A stretch of 64,000 bases of DNA from positions 489,020 through 553,019 of the forward strand of contig NZ_GL636091.1 in NCBI RefSeq assembly GCF_000186465.1. Direction: 5' to 3'. Both the position numbers and the translations under genes were made by a program. How positions within the stretch are numbered: position 1 is the stretch's first letter; the number at the start of each line of letters is the position of its first letter. The notes below the pieces were generated by a model. It was not told the DNA's origin, did no database searches, and worked only from the letters and a program-made list of their open reading frames with translations. Origin of the DNA: Streptococcus australis ATCC 700641 (lineage in GTDB: Bacteria; Bacillota; Bacilli; Lactobacillales; Streptococcaceae). Positions 34,027 to 42,100 of this stretch are shown in pieces.

Positions 34027-34070
34027 GTTATAATGGAGCTAGGAAAACAAGAGCCAGAAGGCTTTTTTTA
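34027..34070 (+). promoter_or_regulatory. nusG promoter and short attenuator-like hairpin
   Basis: TGTTATAAT (extended -10, box at 34029-34034) precedes a minimal hairpin AGCC-AGAA-GGCT (34052-34063) followed by a T-run, within the nusG leader. The hairpin could attenuate transcription before nusG (start 34120), but its stem is only 4 bp. Confidence 0.5.
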
Positions 34071-34119
34071 GTATCGTGATGAAACGATGGACCTCTGGTA
34101 GATAAGAAAGGAAACAAAA

Positions 34120-34656
34120 ATGGATAGTTTTGACAAAGGCTGGTTTGTCCTACAGACCTACTCAGGATATGAAAACAAAGTGAAGGAAAACCTTCTTCAA
34201 CGCGCACAAACATATAACATGTTGGAAAACATCTTGCGTGTAGAAATCCCTACTCAAACTGTGCAAATCGAGAAGAACGGGAAAACAAAAGAAATCGAAG
34301 AAAATCGCTTCCCTGGTTATGTCTTAGTAGAAATGGTCATGACTGATGAAGCTTGGTTTGTTGTTCGGAATACACCAAACGTAACAGGATTTGTTGGATC
34401 ACACGGGAACCGTTCAAAACCAACTCCACTTTTGGAAGACGAGATTCGTAACATCTTGATTTCGATGGGACAAACAGTTCAAGATTTCAACATTGATGTG
34501 AAGGTGGGAGATACTGTACGTATCATCGATGGTGCCTTTGCAGACTACACTGGTAAGATCACAGAAATCGATAACAACAAGGTGAAAATGATTATCACCA
34601 TGTTTGGAAATGACACTGTGGCAGAAGTCAACCTCAATCAAATTGCAGAATTGTAA
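34120..34656 (+). CDS. nusG: transcription termination/antitermination factor NusG
   Basis: A 178-residue NusG. The NGN domain (GWFVLQTYSGYENKVKENL at residues 7-25, then RFPGYVLVEM and TPNVTGFVG) is followed by the KOW domain (VGDTVRIIDGAFADYTGKI, about residues 128-146). It binds RNA polymerase and couples to ribosomes and Rho-like factors. GAAAGGA at 34107-34113 is the ribosome site. It has its own promoter after secE. Confidence 0.96.
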   Translation: MDSFDKGWFVLQTYSGYENKVKENLLQRAQTYNMLENILRVEIPTQTVQIEKNGKTKEIEENRFPGYVLVEMVMTDEAWFVVRNTPNVTGFVGSHGNRSKPTPLLEDEIRNILISMGQTVQDFNIDVKVGDTVRIIDGAFADYTGKITEIDNNKVKMIITMFGNDTVAEVNLNQIAEL

Positions 34657-34692
34657 GGAATGAAAAGGGGTCCTTCCCTCCTTGATACAAAG

Positions 34693-34724
34693 AAATCCTC
34701 TAAGACGCTGGTCTTGGAGGATTT
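34693..34724 (+). terminator. terminator-like hairpin after nusG
   Basis: AAATCCTCTAAGAC (34693-34706) pairs with GTCTTGGAGGATTT (34711-34724) through one wobble. The T-run is imperfect (TTTGTGTTTG). Confidence 0.65.
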
Positions 34725-34814
34725 GTGTTTGTTGAGAAGGGATTCTATCCCATTGGTGTGAAAAGCAACTGAATGCTTGAATAGGATCAGAAATGATTCC
34801 CGAAAAGGGCAACT

Positions 34815-35531
34815 TTATGCAGGCTCAGAGATTTGGAAGACTGTCTCTTTGTCAAAACCAACTGAGTAGTCTTTTCCGTCTTCTCCCTTCCAACTGAAGA
34901 TCGTCGCGTAGCCAAAGACGAAAACAGTTTCTGGACGGCCGTGTTTTTCGACGACTTCTTTAGCCGTCATTCCAGGTTGAATATCCTTGAGATTCGTAAC
35001 CTTTTTAGCGTTAGGCAGGGTTGCAATTTTGTTAGACACCTGATTTTTTTCATTAAATCCAATCAAGATACTAAAGTTATCTCCATGCCAATAGAAATCA
35101 TCAGCAGTATCAGTATCAGCAGATCCCAACTTTCTGAGGACTTCTTCTTTTGAAGTAGGAGTAAGGTTCTCATTGCCAATGAGGGCCTCCACTTTAATTT
35201 CTTTGAATGCAACCCATTTTGGCATTTCGGGGATATCTCCGATAGATTCAAGAGCTTCCCCTTGGTCCATCCAGCTCATTGTATAGTTAGGATCCTCGCG
35301 CGTGTTAGAATTTGAAGAACTAGAAGAACCATCGTCATCGAAGTCTGATGGAAATTCTTTTTTGCTGGTTGATTTTTTAGAGGATGAACTTCTAGAGCTC
35401 TTAGAGGTTTTTTTAGAACTGCTAACAAGGGGCTTTCTTTGGTGAGTCTCTGGTACAGCGGGTTGGCAAGCGGTAAGCATGGCAAAAGAGAGGATGCTGA
35501 GAGTATACAAGGTAACTTTTTTCATAATCAT
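34815..35531 (-). CDS. putative lipoprotein with SmpA/OmlA (BamE)-like C-terminal segment
   Basis: A 238-residue lipoprotein with lipobox MLTAC (Cys at about residue 22) and a long Ser/Lys/Asp-rich low-complexity linker (about residues 35-80). The folded domain ends in DIQPGMTAKEVVEKHGRPE, the helix-turn pattern of SmpA/OmlA-type domains. Such domains mediate protein contacts at envelopes; the role in streptococci is unknown. An earlier repeat of the same idea (LTPTSKEEVLRKLGSAD) suggests two tandem copies. AAAGGA lies upstream; a second ATG 6 bases in (35525) is an equally good start. It lies downstream of, and codirectional with, the tRNA-Cys gene. Confidence 0.8.
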   Translation of the reverse strand: MIMKKVTLYTLSILSFAMLTACQPAVPETHQRKPLVSSSKKTSKSSRSSSSKKSTSKKEFPSDFDDDGSSSSSNSNTREDPNYTMSWMDQGEALESIGDIPEMPKWVAFKEIKVEALIGNENLTPTSKEEVLRKLGSADTDTADDFYWHGDNFSILIGFNEKNQVSNKIATLPNAKKVTNLKDIQPGMTAKEVVEKHGRPETVFVFGYATIFSWKGEDGKDYSVGFDKETVFQISEPA

Positions 35532-35604
35532 CTTTTCCTTTCATGAGTGGAGAACAGAATCGCTCGCAAAGGAGCGATGGTGCAGTCCAATCCAGTGATG
35601 GTAT

Positions 35605-35627
35605 CAAAAAAAGCCCATTGCTGGGCT
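35605..35627 (-). terminator. terminator of tRNA-Cys
   Basis: On the minus strand AGCCCA-GCAA-TGGGCT is followed by seven Ts (the A-run at 35605-35611). It lies 20 bases beyond the tRNA 3' end. Confidence 0.8.
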
Positions 35628-35646
35628 CATTGATATTTGTTTGTGA

Positions 35647-35717
35647 AGGCGGTAGACGGATTTGAACCGACGATCAAGCTTTTGCAGAGCCGTGCCTTAC
35701 CACTTGGCTATACCGCC
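35647..35717 (-). tRNA. tRNA-Cys (anticodon GCA)
   Basis: A 71-nt cloverleaf on the minus strand: acceptor GGCGGTA/TACCGCC (7 of 7 pairs), D-arm GCC/GGC around AAGTGGTAA, anticodon loop CTGCAAA giving GCA, and T-loop TTCAAAT. The 3' CCA is not encoded (discriminator T). By hand folding, the T-stem GTCGG/CCGTC has a T-T mismatch, and the outermost anticodon-stem pair is C-T. It is followed by a terminator. Confidence 0.92.
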
Positions 35718-35881
35718 ACAACATATTCTATTTTATCTTAAAAATCAGATAAGGTCAAGAAAAAATTTCGGACAAAAGGCTTATGAAAGGGAAAGAATGA
35801 GAATCGTGCAGAAAAACATAAAGGAAGGAGAAAAAAGACCTGAAGAAAAGCAGGAAAGTCTAGGAATTTCTCTCAAATGAC

Positions 35882-35910
35882 TTGCAAAAAGCTTCTAAAT
35901 CTGCTATACT
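35882..35910 (+). promoter_or_regulatory. promoter of rpsB-tsf
   Basis: TTGCAA (35882-35887) and TATACT (35905-35910) are 17 bp apart. Confidence 0.8.
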
Positions 35911-35916
35911 GATAAA

Positions 35917-36031
35917 GTTGCGTAAAGCAATAAATACTCATCCTGGAACCATTGTGGCACCGTTGCCCTTGTGGTCGTGTTGCAAGCTGACGTCTGGGAG
36001 AGGAGAAAAAAACAAAAAGGAGAATTTACTC
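35917..36031 (+). promoter_or_regulatory. structured rpsB leader, candidate S2 autoregulatory RNA
   Basis: About 115 bases lie between the predicted transcript start and the rpsB ATG, rich in G/C compared with the surroundings and with several short complementary segments (for example ACCATTGTGGCACC and TTGTGGTCG). S2 leaders are known to be autoregulated in several bacteria. I could not fold it reliably, so this is a suggestion. AAAGGAG lies at 36016-36022. Confidence 0.4.
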
Positions 36032-36814
36032 ATGGCAGTAATTTCAATGAAACAACTTCTTGAGGCTGGTGTACACTTCGGTCACCAAACTCGTCGCTGG
36101 AACCCTAAGATGGCTAAGTACATCTTTACTGAGCGTAACGGAATCCACGTTATCGACTTGCAACAAACTGTAAAATACGCTGACCAAGCATATGACTTCA
36201 TGCGTGATGCTGCTGCAAACGACGCAGTTGTATTGTTTGTTGGTACTAAGAAACAAGCTGCTGAAGCTGTTGCGGAAGAAGCTGTTCGTTCAGGTCAATA
36301 CTTCATCAACCACCGTTGGTTGGGTGGTACCCTTACTAACTGGGGAACAATCCAAAAACGTATCGCTCGTTTGAAAGAAATCAAACGTATGGAAGAAGAA
36401 GGAATCTTCGACGTTCTTCCTAAGAAAGAAGTTGCACTTCTTAACAAACAACGCGCTCGTCTTGAAAAATTCTTGGGTGGTATCGAAGAAATGCCTCGTA
36501 TCCCAGACGTAATGTACGTTGTTGACCCACACAAAGAGCAAATCGCTGTTAAAGAAGCTAAGAAATTGGGTATCCCAGTTGTAGCGATGGTCGACACAAA
36601 CACTGACCCAGACGATATCGATGTAATCATCCCAGCGAACGATGATGCTATCCGCGCTGTTAAATTGATCACTGCGAAAATGGCTGACGCTGTTATCGAA
36701 GGACGTCAAGGTGAAGATGCAGTTGCATCAGTTGAAGCTGAATTGGCAGCAACTGAAACTCAAGCAGATTCAATCGAAGAAATCGTTGAAGTTGTAGAAG
36801 GCGACAACGCTTAA
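36032..36814 (+). CDS. rpsB: 30S ribosomal protein S2 (uS2)
   Basis: A 260-residue S2: [20 protein letters not shown], then [39 protein letters not shown] and [12 protein letters not shown], followed by [11 protein letters not shown] and an acidic tail. The ATG at 36032 has AAAGGAG 9 bases upstream and is the conserved start. A longer upstream reading would cross the leader and promoter. Codon use is strongly optimised. tsf follows after an attenuator-like hairpin. Confidence 0.97.
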   Translation: MAVISMKQLLEAGVHFGHQTRRWNPKMAKYIFTERNGIHVIDLQQTVKYADQAYDFMRDAAANDAVVLFVGTKKQAAEAVAEEAVRSGQYFINHRWLGGTLTNWGTIQKRIARLKEIKRMEEEGIFDVLPKKEVALLNKQRARLEKFLGGIEEMPRIPDVMYVVDPHKEQIAVKEAKKLGIPVVAMVDTNTDPDDIDVIIPANDDAIRAVKLITAKMADAVIEGRQGEDAVASVEAELAATETQADSIEEIVEVVEGDNA

Positions 36815-36834
36815 TTATCACAATCGTAATTACC

Positions 36835-36870
36835 TAGGAGGGCGGGGCTTAGCCCGGCTCTCCTATTTTT
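36835..36870 (+). terminator. intergenic attenuator between rpsB and tsf
   Basis: TAGGAG (36835-36840) pairs with CTCCTA (36860-36865), enclosing a GC-rich inner stem (CGGGGC/GCCCGG region) and followed by five Ts. It would reduce read-through so that S2 transcripts exceed EF-Ts transcripts. Confidence 0.7.
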
Positions 36871-36892
36871 AAAAAAATATAGGAGAATCAAA

Positions 36893-37933
36893 ATGGCAGA
36901 AATTACAGCTAAACTTGTTAAAGAGTTGCGTGAAAAATCTGGTGCTGGTGTTATGGACGCTAAGAAAGCCTTGGTTGAAGTTGATGGTGACATCGAAAAA
37001 GCAATCGAATTGCTTCGCGAAAAAGGTATGGCTAAGGCAGCTAAGAAAGCTGACCGTGTTGCCGCTGAAGGTTTGACTGGTGTTTATGTGAACGGTAACG
37101 TTGCAGCAGTAGTTGAAGTAAATGCTGAAACTGACTTCGTTGCGAAAAACGCTCAATTCGTTGAATTGGTAAATGCTACAGCGAAAGTCATCGCTGAAGG
37201 TAAACCAGCTAACAACGAAGAAGCTCTTGCTTTGACAATGCCTTCAGGTGAAACTCTTGAAGCAGCATACGTATCTGCAACAGCTACAATCGGAGAAAAA
37301 ATCTCATTCCGTCGTTTTGCTTTGCTTGAAAAAACAGATGCACAACACTTCGGTGCATACCAACACAACGGTGGACGTATCGGTGTTATCTCTGTTGTCG
37401 AAGGTGGAGACGAAGCACTTGCTAAACAAATTTCAATGCACATCGCTGCAATGAAACCAACTGTTCTTTCATACAAAGAATTGGATGAGCAATTCGTAAA
37501 AGATGAGTTGGCACAATTGAACCACGTGATCGACCAAGACAACGAAAGCCGTGCAATGGTTGGTAAACCAGCTCTTCCACACTTGAAGTATGGTTCTAAA
37601 GCTCAATTGACTGACGAAGTGGTTGCTCAAGCTGAAGAAGATATCAAAGCTGAATTGGCAGCTGAAGGTAAACCAGAAAAAATCTGGGATAAAATCATCC
37701 CAGGTAAAATGGATCGCTTCTTATTGGACAACACGAAAGTTGACCAAGCCTACACTCTTCTTGCACAAGTTTACATCATGGATGACAGCAAGACAGTGGA
37801 AGCTTACCTTGAATCAGTAAATGCTTCAGTTGTTGAATTCGTTCGCTTTGAAGTTGGTGAAGGTATTGAAAAAGCTTCAAATGACTTTGAAGCAGAAGTT
37901 GCAGCTACAATGGCAGCAGCTCTTAACAACTAA
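36893..37933 (+). CDS. tsf: elongation factor Ts
   Basis: A 346-residue EF-Ts: the UBA-like N-terminal domain ([24 protein letters not shown]), the signature TDFVAKN (about residues 81-87), the core domains with [17 protein letters not shown], and a C-terminal module. It exchanges GDP on EF-Tu. The length, longer than the E. coli protein, is normal for streptococci. AGGAGA lies 7 bases before the ATG. Codon use is highly optimised, as in rpsB. Confidence 0.97.
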   Translation: MAEITAKLVKELREKSGAGVMDAKKALVEVDGDIEKAIELLREKGMAKAAKKADRVAAEGLTGVYVNGNVAAVVEVNAETDFVAKNAQFVELVNATAKVIAEGKPANNEEALALTMPSGETLEAAYVSATATIGEKISFRRFALLEKTDAQHFGAYQHNGGRIGVISVVEGGDEALAKQISMHIAAMKPTVLSYKELDEQFVKDELAQLNHVIDQDNESRAMVGKPALPHLKYGSKAQLTDEVVAQAEEDIKAELAAEGKPEKIWDKIIPGKMDRFLLDNTKVDQAYTLLAQVYIMDDSKTVEAYLESVNASVVEFVRFEVGEGIEKASNDFEAEVAATMAAALNN

Positions 37934-37944
37934 GAATAAAAAAT

Positions 37945-37973
37945 AAGAGGTTTCGATGGAAACCTCTTTTTTT
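37945..37973 (+). terminator. terminator of rpsB-tsf
   Basis: AAGAGGTTTC (37945-37954) pairs with GAAACCTCTT (37959-37968), followed by a T-run. Confidence 0.9.
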
Positions 37974-37994
37974 GCAAGATAAAGTCATCTAAAT

Positions 37995-38130
37995 AACTTT
38001 CCTTAGGTGAGTACGGACGTCAGCGAACTTCTACGAAGTTCCATGACTTAGTTTTGAACCTAAAGTTTCAAAACTCCCGAGTGCCAAAAAAAATTGTATT
38101 TCAGGCACTTTTCTCACAGCGGAAAGTTTT
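37995..38130 (+). repeat. E2 intergenic repeat, copy 2
   Basis: An element of about 136 bp, starting AACTTTCCTTAGGTGAG and ending CACAGCGGAAAGTT. Inside are a palindrome GAACTTC-TA-CGAAGTTC, a GTTTTGAAC/TTTCAAAAC stem and a GTGCC/GGCAC hairpin. It matches 57565-57700 closely and, inverted, the ends and core of 32029-32429. Similarity continues in the right flank (CTAGCTATTTTATGT near 38185). No coding capacity. Confidence 0.88.
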
Positions 38131-38220
38131 TTAATCTGCTTCAGTGACCCAAAATAATAGAAGTTATATTTCTGAAAAATCATCTAGCTATTTTATGTAA
38201 AAACTAGTTGTCTACATTCT

Positions 38221-38252
38221 AAAAGGACTGAATCATCTATTTCAGTCCTTTT
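38221..38252 (-). terminator. terminator of the small-transporter gene (may be bidirectional)
   Basis: AAAAGGACTGAA (38221-38232) pairs with TTCAGTCCTTTT (38241-38252). It lies just past the stop of the convergent gene at 38257. Confidence 0.8.
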
Positions 38253-38256
38253 ACGA

Positions 38257-38727
38257 TTAATGCGCAAAGGTATCGAGTCCAAAGAGGAGCGAGAGGGTTC
38301 CCATGATAAGCCCTGCTAGAATGACTCCCAACATGAGCGCTAGGACGCTCCGTTTGAAGTCCCAGTCTAGAATAGAGGCGGCGAGGGTTCCAGTCCAGGC
38401 TCCAGTTCCTGGCAATGGAATGCCGACGAAGAGGAGTAGTGCCCAAAAGATTCCCTTATCTCCTGCAGCTTCTTCCAATTTTTGACCTCCACGATGTCCC
38501 TTGTTGAGACACCAGGTAAAGAAATTCCCGATAATAGGCTTTTCTTTACCCCACTCCAGGATATGGCGAGCGAAAAAGAAAATGATAGGGACAGGAAGCA
38601 TGTTGCCAACGACCCCAATCAGGAGAGCTTGCCAAAGAGGAATTCCGCTAGAGATGGCGTAGGGAACGGCTCCACGAAGTTCTACCAGAGGAATCATGGA
38701 GATTAAAAAAGTAATAATGTAGTTCAT
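38257..38727 (-). CDS. small multidrug export family membrane protein (COG2426)
   Basis: A 156-residue integral membrane protein with about four or five helices. Family blocks are PLVELRGAVPYAI (residues 13-25), GVVGNMLPVPIIFFFARH, and GIPLPGTGAWTGTLAA with the PGTGAW re-entrant-like motif. It is often annotated as small multidrug export protein; the substrate is unproven. GAAAGGATG precedes the start on the minus strand. It is a single-gene unit between E2 copy 2 and the glycosidase region. Confidence 0.85.
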   Translation of the reverse strand: MNYIITFLISMIPLVELRGAVPYAISSGIPLWQALLIGVVGNMLPVPIIFFFARHILEWGKEKPIIGNFFTWCLNKGHRGGQKLEEAAGDKGIFWALLLFVGIPLPGTGAWTGTLAASILDWDFKRSVLALMLGVILAGLIMGTLSLLFGLDTFAH

Positions 38728-39007
38728 GTGTCATCCTTTCAATTCATCCTTTTCATTCTACCTTATCTCCACTGGAATGACAACTATTTCAAACAGGAGA
38801 ATTCCTTTTGAAGGCATGGAAATAGAGGGAGCTCGAATCCTTTATATTAAATTGGGATCAACTCACGATTTGTTTCTCAAGTTCTCGTATATGAAAGAAC
38901 TGTTATTATAGATTAATTCTCCAGACAAGGCTATTTTATGCTAATAAGAATCAGTTCGACAAAGTATAGTTCTTTTAGTACAAACTATATATTCTTAGCT
39001 AGCTCTC

Positions 39008-39035
39008 TTGTTTAAGCCCCAACTTTTGGTATAGT
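39008..39035 (+). promoter_or_regulatory. promoter of the glycosidase pair
   Basis: TTGTTT (39008-39013) and TATAGT (39030-39035), 16 bp apart, with TGG immediately before the -10 (extended). Upstream, TATAGTT (38965-38971) and AACTATA (38983-38989) form an inverted repeat. The remaining DNA from 38728 shows no convincing gene. Confidence 0.65.
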
Positions 39036-39057
39036 TAAAATGTAGAGTTTCTTTTTT

Positions 39058-39085
39058 TGCAAACGCATTTTAGAAAGCGCTTACA
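39058..39085 (+). promoter_or_regulatory. two tandem cre-like sites (CcpA)
   Basis: TGCAAACGCATTTT (39058-39071) and AGAAAGCGCTTACA (39072-39085) each match the cre consensus TGWAARCGYTWNCW or TGNAANCGNWNNCW with about one mismatch, and directly abut. They lie about 15-45 bases after the predicted transcript start, a position suited to roadblock-type carbon catabolite repression of the two glycosidase genes. Confidence 0.75.
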
Positions 39086-39113
39086 TTATTAAAATCCCAA
39101 GAGGAGGTTAAAT

Positions 39114-42100
39114 ATGGGAAAGTCTTTTTTTGAAAAGCGCAGTGTATTTAGTATTCGCAAGCTCGCGGTTGGAGCTTGTTCTGTATTAATCGGTGTATCT
39201 TTTTTTGGAGCTCCATCTGTCTTAGCTGAAGAAGAAGGAAGAACTGTAACAGAAGAGGAGATGACATCCACAAGGGAAGCGTCAGAGGGGACTACTGGAG
39301 AGGTTGTGACAAGTGATAAAGCCTCAATAACCTTAGAGGCGCCTGCTGTCATTACTCCTGAAAGAAATGAGAGCGAAGTCGAACAGCCACAGGTGGAACC
39401 TCAAACAAGTGTACGTTCTGCTGGGGCTACTGAAGAGGCCACGAAAGACCAAAAACAGGTAGCGGAGGACATGGTGCAAGATCGCGAACGAGACTTTAAT
39501 AAGGACTGGTATTTCAAATTAAATGCAGCTCCTGGTGCAGAAGGTCGCCAGGTGGATGTTAAAAACTGGAAAAAATTAGATTTACCCCACGATTGGTCGA
39601 TCTTCTTTGACTTCGATCACAACTCTCCGGCTCAAAATGAAGGGGGACAATTAAACGGTGGGGATGCTTGGTATCGCAAGACCTTCCGTTTGGAAGACAA
39701 GGACCTCGATAAGAAGGTGCGTTTGGAATTTGGTGGAGTTTACATGGATTCGAAAGTCTATGTAAATGGGCAATTTGTTGGTCATTATCCAAATGGCTAC
39801 AATGCTTTTTCTTATGATATTACTCCTTATTTGAATGCGGATGGAAGTGAAAACACCATCGCGGTTCATGTGGTCAACCAACAACCAAGTAGTCGTTGGT
39901 ATTCTGGAAGTGGGATCTATCGTGATGTCAAACTGAGTGTGACGGACAAGGTTCATGTGGCTAAGTATGGGACCACCATCACGAGTTCAAAATTAGAAGA
40001 ACAACAGAATGGGGCAGTCGATACTCTTGTGAAGAGTCGTATTGTCAACCAAGATGATCAAGCCCACAGTATTTATGCAGAATACGAAATCGTCGATCAA
40101 AATGGTCAAGTGGTCAGTGAAAAGGTACGTAGTGAAGTTCAATCCGTTTTGGCTGGTCAAGAGATCAACCTGTCTCATACCCTTCATGTTGAAAAACCGA
40201 CCCTCTGGGATGTGAAGACCAATAACCCAGCCCTCTATACGCTGTATACGCGGGTCTATCGGGATTCGCAGTTGGTCGATGTGCAAAAGGAACGCTTTGG
40301 CTACCGCTATCTGAACTGGACACCAGAAGGGGGCTTCTTCCTTAACGGAGTGGCTACCAAATTCCACGGTGTTTCCCTTCACCATGACCATGGGGCCCTC
40401 GGAGCTGAGGAAAATTACAAGGCTGAATACCGCCGCCTTAAACAGATGAAGGACATGGGAGTCAATGCCATCCGGACGACCCACAACCCAGCCAGTGAAC
40501 AAACCTTGCGAATTGCGGCTGAGTTGGGCTTGATGGTCCAAGAAGAAGCTTTTGATACTTGGTATGGTGGTAAGAAGCAATACGATTACGGTCGATTCTT
40601 TGAAAAGGATGCAACGCATCCAGAAGCTCGAAAAGGGGATAAGTGGTCTGACTATGATCTTCGGACCATGGTAGAGCGGGGCAAGAACAATCCTTCTATT
40701 GTGATGTGGTCAATCGGTAACGAAGTCGGTGAAGCAGATGGATCTGATAAGTCTGTCGCAACCGTTCGTCGTCTTGTCAAGACCATCAAGGAAGTGGATG
40801 CAACTCGCTATGTCACCATGGGAGCTGACAAATTCCGCTTTGGTGATGGATCAGGAGGGCATGAAAAGGTAGCGGCAGAGCTCGATGCAGTTGGATTTAA
40901 CTATTCAGAGGCCAACTATGAAAGCCTACGAGCTAAACACCCAAACTGGCTCATTTATGGTTCTGAAACCTCTTCTGCGACGCGGACACGAGGCTCTTAC
41001 TACCACCCTGAAAGAGAATGGGTCGGAAGCAACCAAGAAGATCGCCACTATGAACAATCAGACTACGGCAATGACCGGGTTGGTTGGGGTCGGACAGCGA
41101 CAGCCTCTTGGACCTTTGACCGTGATCATGCCGGCTATGCAGGTCAATTTATCTGGACAGGTACAGACTATATTGGTGAGCCAACACCATGGCACAACCA
41201 AAATGATACACCTGTGAAAAGTTCTTATTTCGGTATCGTGGATACTGCCGGCCTTCCGAAGAATGATTTTTACCTTTACCAAAGTCAATGGTTGTCAGCT
41301 GAGAAACATCCAATGGTCCATCTCTTACCACATTGGAACTGGGACAATCCAGAATTGGCCAATCGTGTCATGGATGAAGAAGGTCGGATTCCTGTTCGTG
41401 CCTTCTCCAATGCCCACAGTGTGGAATTGATTGTCAATGGGGAATCACAAGGAGTGAAGACCTTTACCAAGAAGACCACAGCAGATGGCCGGACTTACCA
41501 AGAAGGGGCAAATCCGGATGAACTCTATCTAGAGTGGTTGGTTCCTTATGTGCCAGGTAAGGTGGAAGCTATTGCCCGCAACGAAGCAGGAGAAGTGATT
41601 GCCCGCGATCAGATTGAAACAGCTGGGAAGCCAGCCGGTGTTCGTCTGCTGAAAGAAGAACATGCTATTGCGGCAGACGGCAAGGATTTGACCTATATTA
41701 CCTATGAAATCGTCGATGAAGCAGGTCGTGTCGTCCCAACTGCCAATAACTTGGTGCATTTCCATTTGCATGGCCAAGGCCAAATTGTCGGTGTCGACAA
41801 CGGGGAACAAGCTAGCCGGGAACGCTACAAAGCACAGGAAGATGGCTCATGGCAACGTCGGGCCTTTAACGGCAAAGGGGTGGTCATTGTCAAATCAACG
41901 GAACAGGCGGGTGCCTTTACCCTTTATGCAGACTCAGACCGCTTGCAGTCAGACCAAGTCAGCCTCTTTACCGGCAAGAAGGACCAGGCGGAACGCACCG
42001 TATTGGGTGTGGAACCCGTTCGACAAAGTGCTTATCTGGGAGAAGAGCCAGCTTTACCAAGTAAGGTCAATGTGGTCTATAGCGATGGCAAGGCCCAAGA

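Noticed and set aside
35662..35880. 72-codon plus-strand frame across tRNA-Cys
   Set aside because: It runs through the antisense of the tRNA and lacks a ribosome site.
38726..38911. 61-codon frame upstream of the glycosidase promoter
   Set aside because: No ribosome site, low-complexity start and divergent position to the small transporter gene; probably chance.
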